From NCBI RefSeq assembly GCF_030269605.1, contig NZ_BSTQ01000003.1:248001-312000 (forward strand): a stretch of DNA of 64,000 nt. Direction: 5' to 3'. Below the pieces are notes generated by a model. It was given only the letters and a program-made list of their open reading frames with translations, had not been told where the DNA came from and did no database searches. Positions 60,573 through 64,000 of the stretch are shown here, in pieces. A program made the translations under genes and the position numbers. Positions within the stretch are counted from its first letter, which is position 1, and each line of letters starts with the position of its first letter. Origin of the DNA: Lentzea sp. NBRC 105346. Its GTDB lineage: Bacteria; Actinomycetota; Actinomycetes; Mycobacteriales; Pseudonocardiaceae.

Positions 60573-63416
60573 TCAGCCCACCGCCGTGCTGGACACCGAC
60601 CGCGCACGGGCCAGCCGACCCCTTACCTCGTCCGCCTCGGGCGCGTTGAGCTCGCTGAACAACGCCAGCGCGCGCTGCCAGTGCGCCACCGCGCCGGCCG
60701 CGCCGAGCCGGTCGAACACCATCGCGAGCCGGTCGTGCGCCAGGGCCTGGTGGTAGGGCGAGACGGCGTCGCACGCGACGGCGAGCGCGGTGCGGGCGCT
60801 GCTCAGCGCCTCGTCGTACTCGCCGGTCTCCAGCAGCGCCGTGGCGAGGTCGACGTGGCACGCCGACTCACCGCATTGCTCCCCCACCTCGTGGTACATC
60901 CGCAGCGCGACGCGGAACCACGGCTTGGCGTCGGCGTACCGCGACGTCGCGAGGTACAGCAGGCCGAGGTGGTGGTGCGCGTTCGCCTCGGCCCACTTCG
61001 ACCCGGCGGCGCGGCTGACCTCCATCGCCTCGCGGTAGTGCGACTCGGCCTCCTCGCTGCGGCCGAGGTCCTGCAGCGTGTTCGCGACCGTCGTGAGCGC
61101 GCGGGCCTGCTGGTGAACGTCCCCTTTGGACCGGGCGACCTCCAGCGCTTCCCGGTGTGAGGAAAGGGCTTCCTCGAACCGTTCGAACTGCAGCAGCGCC
61201 ACGCCGAGGTTGAACAACATGACGAACCGCGCGTCCGAGTCACCGAGTCTCGTCGCGGCCTGCAACGCGGACTCCGTGCTGCGCAACCAGGTCTCGCGTT
61301 CCGTGCGCAGCCAGAAGAACCGGCTCAGCGTGTACGGCAGTTGCCAGGCATGCACGAGCCAGTCCTGCGCGTACGCCAGCTCGGCGGCCGCGATCAGGTT
61401 GCCGCGCTCGGCGTCGAACCAGGCCATCGCGTCCGCCGCGCCGCTCAGCGTCGGCACGTGCCGCGGGCGGTGCTTCGGTTCGATGTGGACACTGCCGCGG
61501 TTGAGCGGCAGCAGTTCGTCGGCGATGTCGGCGCAGTGCAGGTAGTAGTCGAGCATCCGGCCGGTCGCCTCGTGCCGTTCGTGCTCGGTCAGCTCGTCGG
61601 CGAGCGTCTTGGTGTAGACGCGGATCAGGTCGTGCGCGACGTAGCGGCCCGGTTCGGCGACGGTCAGCAGGTTCGCGGTCGTCAACGCGTCGAGGGAGCG
61701 TTGTGCCTCGACGAGCCCGACCTCGCCCATCGCGGCGACCACGTGCGGCGTGAGTGCGGGACCGGGGTGCAGCCCGACGACCGCGAGCAACCGGGCCGGG
61801 GTCGGCGACAGCGCGCGCCGGGACGCGTCCAATGCCGCGCGAACCGTGCCCTCACCGTCCTCCAGGCCCAGCGCGGCGAGCCGGCCATGCTCGTCCTGCA
61901 GCTCCGCGACCAGCTCGGCCACCCGCAGCTTCGGCGACACGGCGAGCCGCGCGGCCGCGATGCGCAACGCGAGCGGCAGGCCGTCGCACAGCTCCGCCAG
62001 CGAGTGCAGCGCGGGCATCTCCTGGTCCGACAGCCGCCCGGCGATGCGCCCGAGCACCTCGACCGCGGCGTCGCGATGCAGCATGTCCAGCTCGATGAGC
62101 CGCGCCTCGACCTGCGCGACGAGCCCGACGAGCCGCCGTCGTGACGTGACGATCACGCAGCTCGGCGCGCCGGGCAGCAACGGCAACAGGTCGGCGCTGC
62201 CCCGGACGTTGTCCAGCATCACGAGCATCCGCCGGTCGGCGAGCATCGTGCGCAGCAACGCCGACCGGTCGTCGATGCTCACCGGCATCTCCGCCGCGGG
62301 CACGCCGAGGCCGCGCAGAAACCCGTTGAGCACCTCGCCGATCTCCAGCGGCTCACGGTTCGGGTCGTACCCGTGCAGGTCGGCGTAGAGCTGCCCGTCG
62401 GGGAACTCCTCGCGCACGCGATGCGCCCAGTGCGAGGCGAGCGCGGTCTTGCCGACGCCCGCGGGCCCGGTGACCACGAGGACCAGTCCGGGATGACTGC
62501 GCAGCAGCGCGTTCATGTGCTCCAGCTCGTCGTCGCGCCCGATCAACGTGCCCGGCGCGCGCGGCAGCTGAGCCGGAATCGTCACCGGCGCCTGCTGCGG
62601 TTCCGCGGCCGGCGCGATCTTCAACGCGGGCCGCTCGGGCTCCGGGCTGTCCCCGGCGAGCACGGCCTGGTGCACACGCCGCAACTCCGGCCCCGGCTCC
62701 ACGCCGAGCTCGTCGATCAACACGCGCCGCGCCTCGCGGTACGCCGCCAATGCCTCGGCCTGCCGCCCCGCCTGGCAGAGGGCCCGCATGAGCAGCCCGT
62801 GCCCGCGTTCCCTCAGTGGATGCTCGGCGACGACCCCACTGAGCTGGCTGATCAGCTCGGCTCCCTGCCCGATCGCGAGCCCCAACTCGGCCCGCTCCTC
62901 GAGCACGGCGAGCCGCCGCTCGATCAACCGCCCACGCTCGACGTCCGCGAACAGCCCGTTCAACCCGCCCAGCGGCTCGGCCCGCCACAACGCCAGCGCC
63001 TCGTCGAGCTCGACCGCCGCCTGCTGCAGGTCTCCGGCGGCCCTCAGCCGGTGCGCCACGGCCACCTGCTGCTCGAACACGTCGAGGTCGAGCGCCCCCG
63101 GTTCGACCCGCAACAGGTACCCGTCGCCGACGCTGGTGAGGGTCTCGGCCGGAGCACGTCTTGCCCGGCTGGGCTCCAGTACGCGTCTCAATCCGGCGAC
63201 GTAGGTCTGGACCAGGTTCACGGCGGAGCTGGGCTCGTTGTCACCCCAGACCGCCTCGATGATCTGGCCACGACTAACCGGGGTGTTGCGCGCCAGCAGC
63301 AGCACCGCCAGTACCGCGCGCTGCTTCGCCGCCCCCAGATCAACCTCGTGACCAGCACGAACGACCCGGAGAAGGCCCAGAACCTCGAACCGCAGGGGTT
63401 CCTCGCCGTGCGTCAC
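60573..63416 (-). CDS. SARP/AfsR-type regulator with BTAD, NB-ARC and TPR domains
   Basis: 947 residues. The N-terminal OmpR-like HTH (about 8-95) has GQIIEAVWGDNEPSSAVNLV. A BTAD domain (about 100-245) has ELGVEPGPELRRVHQAVL at its end. The NB-ARC ATPase has VTGPAGVGKTALASHW near residue 320 and a Walker B-like MLVMLDNV near 400. TPR repeats fill about 700-930. This is the AfsR layout. Such proteins activate antibiotic or developmental genes by binding heptameric repeats near promoters. No biosynthetic cluster is in the window, so the targets are elsewhere or beyond the right edge. Confidence 0.93.
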   Translation of the reverse strand: MTHGEEPLRFEVLGLLRVVRAGHEVDLGAAKQRAVLAVLLLARNTPVSRGQIIEAVWGDNEPSSAVNLVQTYVAGLRRVLEPSRARRAPAETLTSVGDGYLLRVEPGALDLDVFEQQVAVAHRLRAAGDLQQAAVELDEALALWRAEPLGGLNGLFADVERGRLIERRLAVLEERAELGLAIGQGAELISQLSGVVAEHPLRERGHGLLMRALCQAGRQAEALAAYREARRVLIDELGVEPGPELRRVHQAVLAGDSPEPERPALKIAPAAEPQQAPVTIPAQLPRAPGTLIGRDDELEHMNALLRSHPGLVLVVTGPAGVGKTALASHWAHRVREEFPDGQLYADLHGYDPNREPLEIGEVLNGFLRGLGVPAAEMPVSIDDRSALLRTMLADRRMLVMLDNVRGSADLLPLLPGAPSCVIVTSRRRLVGLVAQVEARLIELDMLHRDAAVEVLGRIAGRLSDQEMPALHSLAELCDGLPLALRIAAARLAVSPKLRVAELVAELQDEHGRLAALGLEDGEGTVRAALDASRRALSPTPARLLAVVGLHPGPALTPHVVAAMGEVGLVEAQRSLDALTTANLLTVAEPGRYVAHDLIRVYTKTLADELTEHERHEATGRMLDYYLHCADIADELLPLNRGSVHIEPKHRPRHVPTLSGAADAMAWFDAERGNLIAAAELAYAQDWLVHAWQLPYTLSRFFWLRTERETWLRSTESALQAATRLGDSDARFVMLFNLGVALLQFERFEEALSSHREALEVARSKGDVHQQARALTTVANTLQDLGRSEEAESHYREAMEVSRAAGSKWAEANAHHHLGLLYLATSRYADAKPWFRVALRMYHEVGEQCGESACHVDLATALLETGEYDEALSSARTALAVACDAVSPYHQALAHDRLAMVFDRLGAAGAVAHWQRALALFSELNAPEADEVRGRLARARSVSSTAVG

Positions 63417-63539
63417 CGACCATTCCTTCGCCGCAGGGGCCGACCTCGCCGGAAGATCACTTCAGTCCGGCTCCAGTCGTGCTGTAGAACGCATTCTTAC
63501 GCTAAGCGTGTCCAACCAACCACAGACGGCGAGATCGAC

Positions 63540-63735
63540 GGAAAACCTGAGATCATCCGGACCTGGAGGGTTGGGCCAGACGGGCGAACACCGCTCGTCT
63601 CCATGATCGACGTGGGTCGGCCGGCGTGCAAGGGGCATCCAGCCCGCGGCGGCGGAACGCCGGCCGGCTCACGTCCCCCTGTCGAAGGCCCCGCCCCTCC
63701 CACCGGGCGGGGCCTTCGTCTTGTCTTGCTTTCTG
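63540..63735 (+). ncRNA. Candidate structured RNA with terminator
   Basis: On the plus strand: stem 1, AGACGGGCG/CGCTCGTCT at 63578-63600, with one G-U pair; stem 2, 19 bp at 63609-63627 and 63657-63675, with two G-U pairs and a 29-nt loop; then a terminator at 63683-63718 followed by a T-rich tail. All three wobble positions pair only on the plus strand. No ORF with codon bias explains the region. The RNA class is not recognised, and the ends are estimates. Confidence 0.4.
63683..63718 (+). terminator. Strong terminator with T-rich tail
   Basis: CGAAGGCCCCGCCC and GGGCGGGGCCTTCG form a 14-bp stem with an 8-nt loop, followed on the plus strand by TCTTGTCTTGCTTTCTGTC. There is no plus-strand protein gene upstream. 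Confidence 0.75.
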
Positions 63736-63754
63736 TCTTGCTTTGTCTTTGCTC

Positions 63755-63825
63755 GGCTGCCGGTTGCGTGGTCTTTGGCTGCCGGTTTCGTGCGTGGTCG
63801 CCTTTTGTCGGCTGCCGGTGTCGTG
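63755..63825. repeat. Three direct copies of GGCTGCCGGTKKCGTG
   Basis: Copies at 63755-63770, 63777-63792 and 63810-63825 differ in one or two bases, within a T-rich plus-strand stretch. No gene is evident. Confidence 0.6.
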
Positions 63826-63860
63826 AGGCGCTGCGTCTTCCGGGACGCGCTTCGCGCGTG

Positions 63861-63977
63861 CGATTGGGGCTTGACTTGGGGCCCCTCGCGGCGTGGTGGG
63901 CCGGCTCCGCCGGCAGATGCACGATCTGCCGGCCCAACAAGGGCTACCACACCGCACCCCAAGTCAAGCCCCAATCG
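63861..63977. repeat. Large nested palindrome, 21-bp outer arms
   Basis: CGATTGGGGCTTGACTTGGG plus one G at 63861-63881 is exactly complementary to 63957-63977. Inside is a second hairpin, GCCGGCAGAT-gcacg-ATCTGCCGGC (63909-63933). This looks like a dispersed intergenic element. The remaining few bases to the edge show nothing. Confidence 0.65.
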
Positions 63978-64000
63978 CTTCCGTACGTGCCCACCAGACG

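Noticed and set aside
63497-63957. Overlapping minus-strand frames of 130-150 codons at the right edge
   Set aside because: They are low-complexity Lys/Arg/Gln-rich readings of the repeat patch and the putative RNA. There is no RBS and no domain.

Overview
The window is high-GC actinobacterial chromosome, most like the order Pseudonocardiales (Lentzea, Saccharothrix and Actinosynnema type). The evidence is the GC-rich codon use, GTG and TTG starts, an Lsr2 nucleoid protein, a ClpP pair beside a PopR/ClgR-type regulator, a SigE-family sigma factor, very large LuxR/SARP STAND regulators and a Ceb-like cellobiose system. The placement is inference from gene content, not from a marker gene. The content is mainly chromosomal housekeeping and catabolic modules, with one insertion sequence and several families of intergenic palindromes.

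Layout. 1-2.5 kb: a LuxR-type ATPase regulator cut by the left edge, coupled to an MBL-fold hydrolase. 2.6-6.6 kb: secreted proteins (a small Tyr/Asn-rich protein, a Tat-exported PIG-L deacetylase with a lectin-like C-terminal region, an SGNH hydrolase) and a LysE exporter. 6.7-9.5 kb: mtnA overlapping a fused class II aldolase/short-chain dehydrogenase, a likely methylthioribose or 5-deoxyribose disposal operon. 9.6-13.1 kb: an OAT2-like ornithine acetyltransferase, then a flavin monooxygenase/O-methyltransferase pair. 13.2-15.3 kb: a popR-like gene, a two-gene clpP operon whose second subunit has lost its catalytic Ser, a tRNA-Leu(CAA) gene and csoR with its operator. 15.7-22.4 kb: lsr2, fused pabAB, a sigma/membrane-protein pair, a GH97 glycosidase and a membrane metallophosphoesterase.

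22.5-25 kb holds a three-gene polyamine operon (PLP decarboxylase, speD, speE-like). 25-33.5 kb holds an S9 peptidase, a CFA-type methyltransferase with a DUF1295 protein, a secreted repeat protein, and glyA-gcvT behind a tandem glycine riboswitch. 33.5-40.4 kb holds small hypothetical and membrane genes and a fatty-acid beta-oxidation block (acyl-CoA dehydrogenase and CaiB transferase, divergent from thiolase and FadB). 40.6-42.6 kb is a membrane-anchored P-loop NTPase with almost identical 42-residue TPR units. It is the best candidate here for an unusual conflict or signalling protein. 42.5-46.7 kb carries an AraC regulator, a DM13 protein, two small membrane/secreted proteins and an IS110 element with a structured bridge-RNA candidate.

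46.8-53.6 kb carries an ACT-GNAT acetyltransferase and a Ceb-like beta-glucoside operon (binding protein, two permeases, GH1 glucosidase, LacI regulator) with the same 14-bp operator at each end. 53.8-63.4 kb carries a MacB/FtsX-type ABC exporter, a LAL regulator with a small upstream ORF, and a SARP-NB-ARC-TPR regulator. The last 0.6 kb has no protein gene I accept. It holds a probable plus-strand structured RNA (two stems consistent with G-U wobbles, then a terminator) followed by repeats and a long palindrome.
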